A program made the translations under genes and the position numbers. A DNA stretch of 64,000 nt from Alligator mississippiensis (Eukaryota; Chordata; Crocodylia; Alligatoridae), in contig NC_081828.1 of the NCBI RefSeq assembly GCF_030867095.1, positions 52,553,434-52,617,433 on the forward strand, written 5' to 3'. This document shows, one piece after another, positions 52,868 to 63,258 of the stretch. Each line of letters starts with the position of its first letter. Positions within the stretch are counted from its first letter, which is position 1. The notes beneath the pieces were generated by a model. The model saw only the letters and a list, made by a program, of their open reading frames with translations. It searched no databases and was not told where the DNA came from.

Positions 52868-53590
52868 TAGGAGTCTGCAAAGCGGGACCTATTCAATTCG
52901 GATTCATATTTGGCCTGAATCAGGGACAGTGATTTGATTAGTTGATTTGGATCACTGTCCCTGATTCGATTTGGCCGAATCTGAATCTGAAGAGTAGATG
53001 CTGATTCAGACATAGATACAGCTTTAAAAATTTTTTCTACATACCTCGAGGTACCAGCATGGCCTGTGAACGCTGCGATGCTGGGGTGGATGGAGTGTCC
53101 CACAGGAGTGCGGGGGGCAGCGGGGGGTCCTCCACGTGCTTGGTGGTGAACCTGGAAATAGGTCGGAAGTACTTGGTGATCGGCCACAGGGGGACCCCGG
53201 GTGCCTCCCCAGACCCAGGAGGCACCAGTCACTGAGCTGGGGGGGGGGGGGGGCAGGGGGCCCCCAATGCACTCCCTGGCGGACCCAGAAGTGGACCAAA
53301 AGTGCTTCTGCTCTACTTCCAGGTCTGCTGCTGAGTGTGCTGGGGAGCCCTCAGCATTCACAACCCGCCTGCTACCTAGAGGTATATAGAAAAAACATTT
53401 AAAGCTGTGTCTATGTCGCCAAATCTTTCTAAATCGCCAAATCTTTCTGAATCTCTCCAAATTGATTTGGAGGGTTCTGATTCAATTCAGAGAGATTAAA
53501 GGGTCCTCTGATTTGATTCGGATTTGGAGATTTGGCCACCGAATCGGGCCGAATCTCTGCCGAATCAAATCGGGGCTTTGCACAGCCCTA
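52868..53590. mobile_element. Foldback hAT transposon A
   Basis: It begins taggagtctgcaaagc; the reverse complement of its right end begins tagggctgtgcaaagc. A perfect 8-bp target duplication, TTGCCTGC, flanks it at 52860-52867 and 53591-53598. The inverted arms are long, about 195 bp on the left (52868-53062) and about 228 bp on the right (53363-53590), separated by a non-palindromic centre of about 300 bp. The arms are rich in gaatc/gattcgg repeats. Within the left arm a second hairpin forms around 52916-52966. A 15-G run lies at 53239-53253. No transposase; non-autonomous. Confidence 0.92.
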
Positions 53591-53598
53591 TTGCCTGC

Positions 53599-53930
53599 AG
53601 TTTCTCAGTGATGCCTTTACCTCAGGGCTTTGGAGTTGTAGTTCAGAAGTTTCTCACCCCCCATTCTTCCATAAGGTGATGTGTGGGTTTAGTGTCTTGT
53701 TGGTCAGGACAAGGAGGAAAAATGCTTCTGCCTTGTCTATATGAGCTCCTACTGTTAGTGGAGCTGCTCTAGAAGTCATGCTGGTGGAGAATTTTGAGTA
53801 CGAAAGTCCCTTGTACACAGCCTTGGTCTTGCCTCTTAGGTTGGCCTGTTGAATCAGCTACAAGAAGTGCAGCTAAATAGGGAAGGCAATGAAGGAGGCT
53901 GTGAGGTGGGGAGTGCCTGGCATTAAGCTG
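53599..53930. other. Intergenic DNA between two hAT elements
   Basis: About 330 bp of unassigned sequence. Confidence 0.5.
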
Positions 53931-53938
53931 CTGCTCAG

Positions 53939-54824
53939 TGGGGCTGTGCAAAATGGCACCATTCCGTTTCGACTTGAGTTTCAAGGTTTCGAGGGAACAG
54001 TGTTTTGTTTCGAATTTCATTTTGAGTTGAAACAGCTGTTCCATTTCTCTTCATCAAAACAGTGAAGCTGTTTCAATGCTGTGTCGACGTTTTGCCCATT
54101 CGCTATAATACAGAAGCTCAAAACAGCTTCTCTCATCTGGCAGGCAGATCAGGGCCCAACCCTGGGAGGGCTGCCGGGGCTGTGCCAGTCCTCCCGGGGC
54201 TGAGGGCCCCTGATCTGCCTGTCAGATGAGGGAGGGAAGCTGGTGCTGCCGCTTGGGACTGGGGAAAGGAACTGAGCCCCTCTGCTCAGTTCTCCTCCCC
54301 AGCACTAGATCAGGCTGGGGAAAGGAAGTTAGTCCAGCTGGGCTGAGTTCCCATTCCCAGTGCTATGATCAGGCTAGGGTTGGAAACTCAGCCCAGCTGG
54401 GCTGAGTTGCCTTCCCCAGCCTGATTGTAGGGCTGGGGAGAGAAACGGAGCGATCCCGCTCAGTTCCCTTCTCCAGCCCGATTGCAGTGCTGGGGAGGGG
54501 TACCGAACCGGGGCTCAGTTCTTTTCCCCCGTGTTGTGATCAGCTTCCCGCACCCCAGCCGCGGGAGGGGGAGAGCCAGGGTTGCGCTCCGCGCTTGGCT
54601 GAGCCTGGAGCCGCTGGTAGCGCGCCCCTGGTTCTCCCCTGTCTCCCACCACCTGGCTGCTGGATGCTTTGAAACTCAAAACTTTCGAAACATTTCAGTT
54701 AGCTTCGTTTTGTTTTGAGGCTGTTTCAAAGCCCTTCACTTTGTTTTGATTTCACTGTTTCAAACTCGAAATGAGTTGAAACAGTGTCAAAACGAAATGG
54801 CTGGTAAAATTTCACATACCCCTA
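53939..54824. mobile_element. hAT transposon B, related ends
   Basis: It begins tggggctgtgcaaaat; the reverse complement of its right end begins taggggtatgtgaaattt. A perfect 8-bp target duplication, CTGCTCAG, flanks it at 53931-53938 and 54825-54832. The ends share the TAGGGSTGTGCAAA pattern with element A, so both belong to one hAT group. The AT-rich flanks carry repeated gtttcgaa/ttcgaaac-type words in both orientations, and the GC-rich middle is a tandem array. No transposase seen. Confidence 0.92.
54250..54545. repeat. Tandem array of 56-61 bp units inside hAT element B
   Basis: About five diverged units, each starting near 'ggctggggaaagga' and holding an inverted pair of 'ctgagc/gctcag' words. 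Unit starts are near 54258, 54314, 54371, 54432 and 54490. Confidence 0.75.
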
Positions 54825-54832
54825 CTGCTCAG

Positions 54833-56685
54833 GCTGGGGTGCTATGGAGTCTTGGTTCCCGCATTTGTGATTCTTGTTGAAGATCTGACCTGCCCTCCCT
54901 TCTCAGCTTTGCTTAGGGGCTGCTATACTGCCTGAGGCATGAGTTTGTACCTGGAGTGGCAGACATCCTGGGAGAGCTCTCCAACTTCGATGCCCTTTGT
55001 CTCCAGCTTTTACTGTGGTGGGTTTATTGCTGTCCCTTGCTTGCAGGCTGGCCAGTTGGCAGTGGGAACTGTCACGCTGACAGCAGTGTCTGCCTTGTTT
55101 TCAGTCTCCTCCCCGGGAGTGAGACCACTAGGGAATAATGTGAGAAGCCCCCAGACTTAGGGGAAAGGCTGCTGCCAAGGTGTTCATTCCCAGTCTATGC
55201 ATCTGCAGTACAGGGTAGGGTCTAGACAGAGCCTCTTAGGGAGACCAAGAGAGGTGGCATGTGAATAGGGCTTGTTTTAACTCTTCCTTTTTGGTTATGG
55301 TGAGTCACATTTCATGGCTTGCATTTGTCAGTCTTTTCGCTGCTTCAGGGTGTCCCACTTGGCTCATTTCTCCGACAGTTCCTCCTTGTAGGAAATAATT
55401 AACTCTGCACTTGAACAGTCACTACTGTAGCCAAAGTAAATGGAGAGAGAGAAGGAAGGGGAGGGTTGTGTTTCTGAGAGATGTTCCTGTGTGCAACTGG
55501 ATGGCATAAGAGACCCCTGGGAAGCTGGCCAACCTAATCCTCTCCACTGGTTGCAATTACAGCTTTACCCGGTGAGAAGCTCCCTGTGGTCAAGAGGGAT
55601 GTCTGCTCCTCCAGGCGGAGAAGCTGCAGAGAGAGGAGGTGACACAGACTCCTTGCTTGTGCAAATCAACTGTGAGTACCTCTGATGGCTCCCCCCCTTG
55701 ATGTGCTAGAGATGCTTTCAAGAAGTCCACAATCCATACTGATAATCAGCCAGGTGGAGAACGGCCTTTGAGATTCTAAAGTTGAAATTTTCTAAGCTTA
55801 TGCGCTCAATGCCCATTAAAATCAGTGGGAGCTGAGCATCCAGCTCCCATAGGTCACTTTTATGCAGCCTCTTCCATGCTGAGATCTGACCGTGGTCCTC
55901 TGCCAGCTAGTAGCATAATTAAGACAAAGTGATTGTGACTTCTTACTGCCTGTCAGGAGGTTGGAAGTCCCCAGCTGAGAGCCCAGGCTTCGGGTAGCTT
56001 TGGAAATTTCAGCTGAAAGAGCTATGTTCAATATGTTTAAAAACCAAACCAAACCATACATCTACCACTCCATCAGGGGCAAGAAAGTCTGGCACTTAGG
56101 AGGAGTAACCCAGAAAAGCCCATGGTCAGCACTTGGTGTCATCATCACACAAGCAGCTGGTGCACAAGGAAGAAAGTAAACCAAAAGAGCCAGGCAAAAT
56201 GCAAACTCACTGCCTCAGTTCCAGGCTTGGGACAAAAGTGATAAGCGGGATGTATTTTTTGGCAGCAGCTTTGAGAGCAGCACCAACCCAGTGTAAGCAG
56301 GCCCTAAAATGCTTTTCAAAGCCATGGTTTAAAACTGCCCAAGCACCTAGCAGCTCTCTGTTTCAGCTAGGCCTGCTTAGCTTTATTGACTTGCAAGGAA
56401 GCACAGGAGAAAAATGCCCTCTGGGGTTAATTATGGGGCAGATCAGAAAGAAAACTAATGTTCTTTTCAGGCTTCTTCCAAGAGGATAACCAAAATGATG
56501 GGGACTGAAACCAGGGGAGAGGAGGCAATGTAGGCAGGAGTGATTTCTACTTTGAAGCCCTCCTCCAGTTATGCTAATCACTCCCTGTTTGTATTATAGG
56601 ACCGTGTAGAAGCTCTGACCGTGATCAGGGCCACATTTGTGCCATGTACACAATCATAGAGACAAAGTAGGTGATAGGTGTAGCT
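54833..56685. other. Intergenic DNA, no gene
   Basis: No gene is recognised. Near 55780-55850 the phrase 'cccattaaaatcagtgggag' is typical of a common amniote interspersed repeat (see 27294-27411), but it cannot be delimited. Confidence 0.5.
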
Positions 56686-56689
56686 GGGG

Positions 56690-56872
56690 GAGACTGAGGT
56701 AGACAGACTAGGGTGTCCAGACTGTGGAATAAGCTCCATCCTCCAGAGGTGGTGCAGGAGACTGGATGCACCCCTTGCTGGGGTCACCTGACCCCAGTTG
56801 TCTTTCCTGCTTGGTGCAGGGGGTTGGACTCGACGATCTTCCAAGGTCCCTTCCAACCTTACAGTCTATAAG
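56690..56872 (+). mobile_element. CR1 3' end fragment
   Basis: It holds the last coding remnant (tggaataagctccatcctcc, ggtggtgcaggagactggat), the 3' UTR block 'gggggttggactcgacgatc', then 'ccaaggtcccttccaacctt'. The subfamily differs from the CR1 at 8-10 kb, and the terminal repeat is reduced (agtctataaggcaatag). A 5'-truncated insertion of under 200 bp. Confidence 0.88.
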
Positions 56873-56879
56873 GCAATAG

Positions 56880-57505
56880 ATGACATGGCTTGTCAAAGGT
56901 CACAGGGCCAGTCTGTGGGAGAGTGGGGAACTTAACTTACCTATCCTTGGTCTAGTCCTCCTCCTTCTCCTTTTAAGATATGGGTATATTGGAAAAGATA
57001 AAGAGCCTCAGTGTAATAGGGAGCCAGAGACTCCTGTTAATATAGGGAGAAGCTGCAGCAGGGATGTCCCCGGGTGGAGGAAGACTGCACATTTTGGGCT
57101 AGCTGCTGCACATGCCTATTGTGGGGCTAAATGCCTAGCAGTAGGAGAGTAGGGCAGAGTCCTGTTTAGGCAGCAAGGGTGCAGGCAGTAAGTTGCCCTG
57201 GAGGTGGAGGGGGCACACCTGCTGCAGGTCAGGAGAGGAGCTGTGGGATACAAGCCTGGGCCCCTGAGGCAGAGGGACAAGTACAACCCTGAACTTGGGA
57301 AAGAGGAGCTCCTGCCAGCTCAGGCTGGTGAGGAGTGAGATCTGCAAGCCAAGGCAGGTACTTACAAGGCCGAGAGAGTCAGAGAGTGTGAAGGTGGCTT
57401 GGGTGAAAGGGACTTTAATGTTAAAGTGGCTGCTTGCCTTTTGGTCTAGTTTATATCAGAGGATTGGATGTGGCTGATAGGGCAGGAAAGAAGGCCACAG
57501 GGTAT
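56880..57505. other. Intergenic DNA, MIR-like trace
   Basis: At 56880-56945 'gtcaaaggtcacagggccag' resembles a minus-strand MIR fragment. The rest is unassigned. Confidence 0.4.
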
Positions 57506-57960
57506 GTTAAGTTTTGAGCTCTGCCAGGGGTAGGTGTGCAAAGCATAGGCAGGATGAGGTCAAGGAGGCCAGGGCTTGAGCCCAGAGGGGTGACAGAAGC
57601 AGCCTGAAGCTGAGAGGGCTGGAGTCAGAGCCATGAGTGGGGCAACCAAAGCAGCCTGTGGTTGTGATTGCATCCGTTTGTCTGTGCGAGACAAAGCAGC
57701 TTGAGACCAAGAGAACTGGGGCCTTGAGGGAGGCAACCAAAACACCCTGAGGCCAAGAGGGGGACATCTAAGGTGGCCTGAGGCCAAGAGGGCCAAAGCT
57801 GGAGCCCCAAAGAGGGCAACTGAGGTCACCAGGGTCTATTGAGAGGCTGAGACTGAAAGGCCAGGCCAGAGCCAGTGGGCCTAGGCTACCAGACTACAGC
57901 CAAAGTAACCTGGAGGCTAAGGCTAAGAAGGCCAAAGCCTATAAAGGGAGTAACTGGCAA
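57506..57960. repeat. Degenerate minisatellite
   Basis: The word cctgaggccaagaggg and variants recur at about 57604, 57696, 57744, 57775, 57840 and 57910 with irregular spacing. Interspersed words such as ggcaaccaaa and gccaaagc also recur. The repeat keeps open frames on the minus strand rich in Leu, Ser and Pro, with no known domain. It may lie within a larger unrecognised element. Confidence 0.65.
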
Positions 57961-60291
57961 CAGAGTAACATCTACAAGGCTTGAGCCTGGCTGCTGGGGT
58001 GGAAGGAGGCCACAAATAGTCCTTAAGGCAACTGGTGCCCTGAGGCACTGATGCAGCTAAGAGGGGCCCACTTAGGGCTTGAAGAACAGGACTGGGGGTC
58101 AGCTGGGTACAGGAGGGTCCCAGTGGTCAAAGCAGGCTAGGACTCACTCAAGGACCCCAGGACAAGCCTCCCTTCTACAACAAAAATATAATTCCATCAA
58201 AGCATGGCAGGCGAGAGGAAAAAAGAGGGTGCCTTGAGGAGCTGGAATAGGGTAAGAGCTGCGTGACCCCAGGGGGTGTTACAGCCACCCCTGGGGTCCC
58301 GTCCTGCTACGCTAAGTTCCTGTAAACTGCCGTAGCTCCACTGCCATGAATGGAGCTGAGATAATTCCCACCACCTAAGGATGTCCACTTTAGTGCAAGG
58401 TCCACAGCAAACTGATCTGTGGTCTCTTTGCTCTCCTCCCCATCCCTGATCACTTCTTATAACCAGATTTTCCATCTGATACTCTTCTTTTAAAAAAACA
58501 ACTTGTTGATTTCAGCTGCTGTCAAGAGTACCATTTTGTCCTGGCTACATAACCTCAGGCCAATAGTGAGATCAATAAATAACATGCTCTTTGTCAGTTT
58601 TACATAAAAGAACAGAAAAAGAACAAACAACCCCCTGGTAATGGCTTGTAGGGAAAATATTAATTTAGCCATCCAAAATCTGTGTTGTATTAGTTCAGTC
58701 ACTGTTTACATAAGATAACTTTCCTGTATTTCATTCAGTTTGTGCTAGAAGGGGAAATGTTACAAAAATGTGGAACTAAGTTGCATTATGATTTTGTATG
58801 TATTTTGTAAAAGAAAAACCAGTCGAACTCTCTGGCTTATGAAGAGTATGTTTTAAATATTTTGTGTCAGACAATAGTAATTTTTTATTAGGGTTGTGCC
58901 TTGAAACACCAGCTGGGATGGGAGGAAAAGTGGGCTTATTCCGCAAAGTGCTCTTGCAAAAGGTAGTTCCTGACAAGAAAACAGTATAAATATAGCAGCT
59001 AAACAAAAGGTGGGAGAAAAAGAGAGCATTAGTTTCTGTGTTTAAAAAAATGGGGAACTGAGGGCTTGGGAGATTAAGAGTAACCTTTTTCAAAACTGCT
59101 TGTGTCCTATTTTCAAATGAGACATCAACATATAAGACCCTACCTCTCAAGAAAAGCCAGTGGAACTTGAGCTCCTAACCGTGTAAGTCACTTCTGAAAA
59201 TGGGACTGAAATGCTTTTGACAATGTTACTGTAAGTGACCCACCTAAGGCTATACAATACACTTGAGGTAGAGCCAAAAAGGGAGTTTCCTGAGTCGTAG
59301 GTGACTGACATACTAAAAGAACATCTTTCTTGTATAAAGAAAAAGTAAGCAATCATTTGAATATTTCCCTTCACATAGATTAACTATTAAGTAGGAGTCA
59401 ATGCCTTCTTGTTCATTGTCTCTGGAATGAAGGCTTCCAAGGTAATATTAGTATCTGTCTTATATAGCTTTTCTGATTTTGGGGGGCGTGGGGGGGTGGC
59501 TCTTCCTTTTGCAGCTGTATTTGTGTTTACGCAAAGAATAATAAGAAAATTGTCTACACATTTTACACGCAACAAAGCACTACCAAATAGAAAGCTGCCT
59601 TCTTAGCAATCTTACTATGTGGGTTACCCTGCAGGAAGCCCATCTCCCACATGTTTACAGAGAAGGATTTCTAAGTTCTATCAGTAGATAGGAATCTTTT
59701 GTACGTGCTGGGGTTCATCCATCTCAGACTTCACCATCTGGTTGATTTTTTTGCTGGACAATGGTGGTAAAAAGAAATTTCAATGACAGACCAACTTATT
59801 TAACCCATGGGGAGGTACCAAAGTGATCAAATAAACTTCTCAATACTTTTCAAAATTCCCTTTGCCCTGTGCCCCTACATAGCTAATATCTGTTGGTACT
59901 GGATTTATGACCCAGATACCTTGTTCTGGGTGGACCTAAACCTTCAGACCAACCATCACTTCTTCCATTAAAAAATGGGCAAATTTTACTGACACGCAGT
60001 GATAGCAGATAAGAATAATGCAGGCAAGGCAAACAAAATAACACCCCCCAATTCTGTATCTCCCAGTCCTAAGGCTGTCACAGAGGGAAGGTACATCTGG
60101 CCAGTATGCGAGCTTCACCCTGTGGTTCTTGAATGTTAGATGTCAGCACCCAAGGGCCAAGGCCCATTCCCCTCCCAGTGGCGTGGGTAAGATGGACTGG
60201 TGGTGTGCTCTCTGTCCATGGTGGTCTCAGGTCTCTCCTCAGGGATCCTTTGCTGCTTTGAAATCCCTTCTTTTATATTCTTTTTTTCCTC
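57961..60291. other. Intergenic DNA with MITE and MIR traces
   Basis: No gene is recognised. At 59070-59235 the sequence has 'gtaagtcacttctgaaaatg' and inverted words of the family seen at 27294. A faint minus-strand MIR trace follows at 59230-59290. Confidence 0.5.
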
Positions 60292-61048
60292 TGTTGGGAC
60301 CCAGGGCAGCCGGCCAGCAGCTCTCCCTGACTCCCACCCGGGCAGATAAGGGTCCGGGGCCTTAGAAGGCCGTCAGGTGGGTACTTGTGACACTTGGAGT
60401 GGAATTAATTAGGCGGACGCTTATCGGTTGCAAAGCAAGATTATTTACTTACGCCATCAAGGTGGTGAAAGACGGAGGTTACAGATGCTTGGTTAGTTAC
60501 AGCTTAAAGTTCGTAGGTCGTAGGTCGGTCTGCATAAAAGTTCGTCGGTCGGGCAGAGAAATGGAGAAAAAGGTCGGGCCGGCAGGTCGTTGATTTACGT
60601 CTGAGAATTGGGTCGAGACGGGGGAAACTGACAAGTGATCAATTTGTCAGTTACTCTCACGCATACGTTCAGAGGTTTTTCAGGTGTGTGCGGAGGTCTC
60701 CCATTCTTCACGGAAGTGAAGACGGGTTTTATTTGTATAATAGCCGATTGCTTTTCGCCACGTCATAAATTTAATTAGAATCGCCAATTATCTAGCAGTC
60801 TTCGCTAGGGTGTTATCACAGGGTTATTTCTTGTTTTCTTTGACCAATTATAATGATTTATGTACAGCACAGAAGGCTAAGTTCTATTTCATGTTAGTGT
60901 CGCAGTTATAAATTTCTTTTTGACATGCGCAGCAAAAAAGTGGTTACTATCATTATTGTTAACCCTTAGTTAACCTAGTGCAGAAAAAAACTGTTTTGAA
61001 TGGTTTTACTTGTTTGTGACATGGGCACTACTTAATTTGGTTGTGACA
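60292..61048 (-). repeat. 3' LTR of the endogenous retrovirus
   Basis: On the minus strand it begins TGTCACAACC, right after a purine-rich stretch GGGCAAGGGGGCA that fits the polypurine tract, and ends GGGTCCCAACA. The TG...CA ends are canonical. An AATAAA on the minus strand lies near 60726-60740. The distal edge at 61048 is inferred from the tract and the TG start. Confidence 0.8.
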
Positions 61049-62412
61049 TGCCCCCTTGCCCATGGCACAGCAAGTTACATCATGTTTATATACAGACCAT
61101 TTTCGTTATTATCTTTGTTAGTGTTTAGCAAGCTGGTGTATACAAAAGCAAAAAGCATGGTTAACTTCGTTTTGAGATATTGTAAAATCTAACAACTAAA
61201 ACACACAAATATAACAATGGCTATTATGATTAATGGTAAACACAAGATAATCAAAGACGCCGACACTTGAATTAACTTAAACGCAGTAAACTGTTATTCT
61301 TGATTGTATGCAATCTTTTCTAATTCGATTTTCTAAGGTAACTGAGAGTGTGGTATCAGATTAATGCCCCCTATACGGAGGGTTTCTATAATTGTGGCTT
61401 ATTATACTTGAGTTAAATCGTAGCTCTGAAAACACCAATTTTCCGTGCCGTCATTAGCAGCCTTTCTTCATTTCTTCTATTGTCACCTCTCTTCCCAAAT
61501 CGTTCCTTTTCCTCTTCTTTTAATGTACAGGTTCCTTTAGAACCTTGACTACTTGCCCCCTTCCATCATCATCTCCCTCATCTCTTTCCTCACGTTCCCT
61601 CAATCAATGTTTCTGTCCACACCCAACCTTTTTGCGACATCCCCCAAACCTTCAGACTACCAATGCTGTTTTCTCTCAATAATTCAGAGCTTTTTACTCA
61701 AAACATTATGACTTGGCTTCACTGCTTAAAGTTTCAAACAGGCTTCAAAATAAAACAAAACAAATATGTACAAGATCATTAACAGGAAAAAGAAAAACCA
61801 TAAAATGAGTCATTAGTTATGTCTTTGGCCTAAAATGACAGAAGGTTCACGACTGAGTTGGAGGTTTTGAAGTCAGCTCCGTTTGCCGAGGAACCTGTTG
61901 GTAACAGCAGGAATAGTGCGACGACCCTGCTTGCAACATATGAGTAGGCGGCCATTGTGGCGTCGACCCGGGTGTGCTGCAGGTTGGTGCTCGGTGATTC
62001 TCGCGATCGGGCAGTCACAGATTGTCGCTTCGCCACCGCTGGGCCTGTAAGGGGACAAAACAAATGAACAGACAAACAAAGAAAACTAAAAAACAATAAA
62101 ATTGTCTTTTGTACATCTGCGAGCATAATGTTGTAGTGGTTGGAATAGTTCATCGATGCCCCCTTTGAGTAGTTGCTTGTTGGGGCAGGCTGCGGTGTTA
62201 TCCGGAATGCGCTGTTAGGCGTGGGTGCCTCCGGGGCCCGGACCAGTTGGTGGGATCAGTCGAGGTTGGTAGCTTAGTATATGTGCCAGTTGTCGTTGTC
62301 CCGCATCTTCTAGGACGTGTAGCCGTTGCTTGGTAAGCATGAAGTAGTTTAGGAGGAACCCAAACATGGCTCTTTCCTCCGGTGTCCTCTGGGGTGGCAG
62401 TCTTGATTCCTT

Positions 62413-62943
62413 TCATGAGTTGAACTGGGAATGTCTTGGCCCTTGGTATTCGACTGGATATGCAGTAAGATAGCTTAGGGCGACGGCTGAGTTTGCGGTT
62501 GCTGATTTTATAAGAGCTTGCAGCCGTGGAAGTTGACTTAAAAGATTTTCTGCTGGCTGAGTAACGAGCAGGTTGAGGAGAAGGCGAAGGGTGATGATGT
62601 CCTCTTCTCCATAAATCTCCATGCATGCTTCGATGACGTCAAGGGTGGTGGTGGTGGTTGCACCCTCTGGGTTGGTTATTTGCTTGGTTATTGTTACAGG
62701 GTGAGCGGCAGCTGTAGTTGTTACTGTGTCTGGTGGGAGGATCGGATTCTCGCTCGTTGCCCCCTCCCTGTGGTACGGAGGTGGGGCCGTTGGGAGCGAC
62801 GTCATCTCAGGGGGCGGGCTTGCTGGGTGGAGTCCCACCTGTTCTTCTGTGGCTCCGCCCTTCTTTTTCAGGTCCTCCAGGCAGCTCATATTTTTCTCGG
62901 TGCCATTTTCTGGTGGCAACGGAGGGTTTTGGCACGCTGCCAT
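62413..62943 (-). pseudogene. gag remnant of the endogenous retrovirus
   Basis: A Pro-rich open stretch begins about 315 bases inside the primer-binding site, where gag is expected. Residues 51-57 read PTAPPPY, overlapping PTAP and PPPY late-domain motifs that recruit the host budding machinery (TSG101 and NEDD4-type ligases). A helical-looking stretch follows. Capsid and nucleocapsid parts are not recognised. It is treated as a fossil. Confidence 0.7.
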
Positions 62944-63240
62944 CTCTGCAGCAGCTTTGCTGACTGTAGCTAACTGGGTTTTTCAGTTTGCATTTTCACG
63001 CAGTAGGAGTGACACTACGTTAATCATCTTTCCTTTGTCCCACTCGGAGCTTGCCCACTCCTTTTCGACTCCCTCCTCTCCTTTCAGCGAGAAGTAGCCG
63101 CTGACACACCCTGTCTCCCCTCCGCTCGCTTGGTGATAAGTGATGTGAGCCCATAATTCATCCGCATTATCTACGCGGCGCCCCCCCACTACACCAGGGG
63201 TAGTTCTTAATTAATTCCCACTCCATCACATTTCCCCTTG

Positions 63241-63258
63241 ATCCTGTTTGTGACGCCA
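63241..63258 (-). other. Primer-binding site of the endogenous retrovirus
   Basis: The bases directly inside the 5' LTR on the minus strand read TGGCGTCACAAACAGGAT. They start with TGG, as needed to pair with a tRNA CCA end. I do not assign the tRNA. Confidence 0.75.

Noticed and set aside
52867-53460. Minus-strand open frame of 197 codons
   Set aside because: It runs through hAT element A, including its inverted arm, and shows no transposase features.
61049-61485. A longer 3' LTR ending near 61485, next to a pyrimidine tract
   Set aside because: The junction at 61048 has a better purine tract on the minus strand and a TGTCACAA start. The longer form cannot be tested because the other LTR leaves the window.
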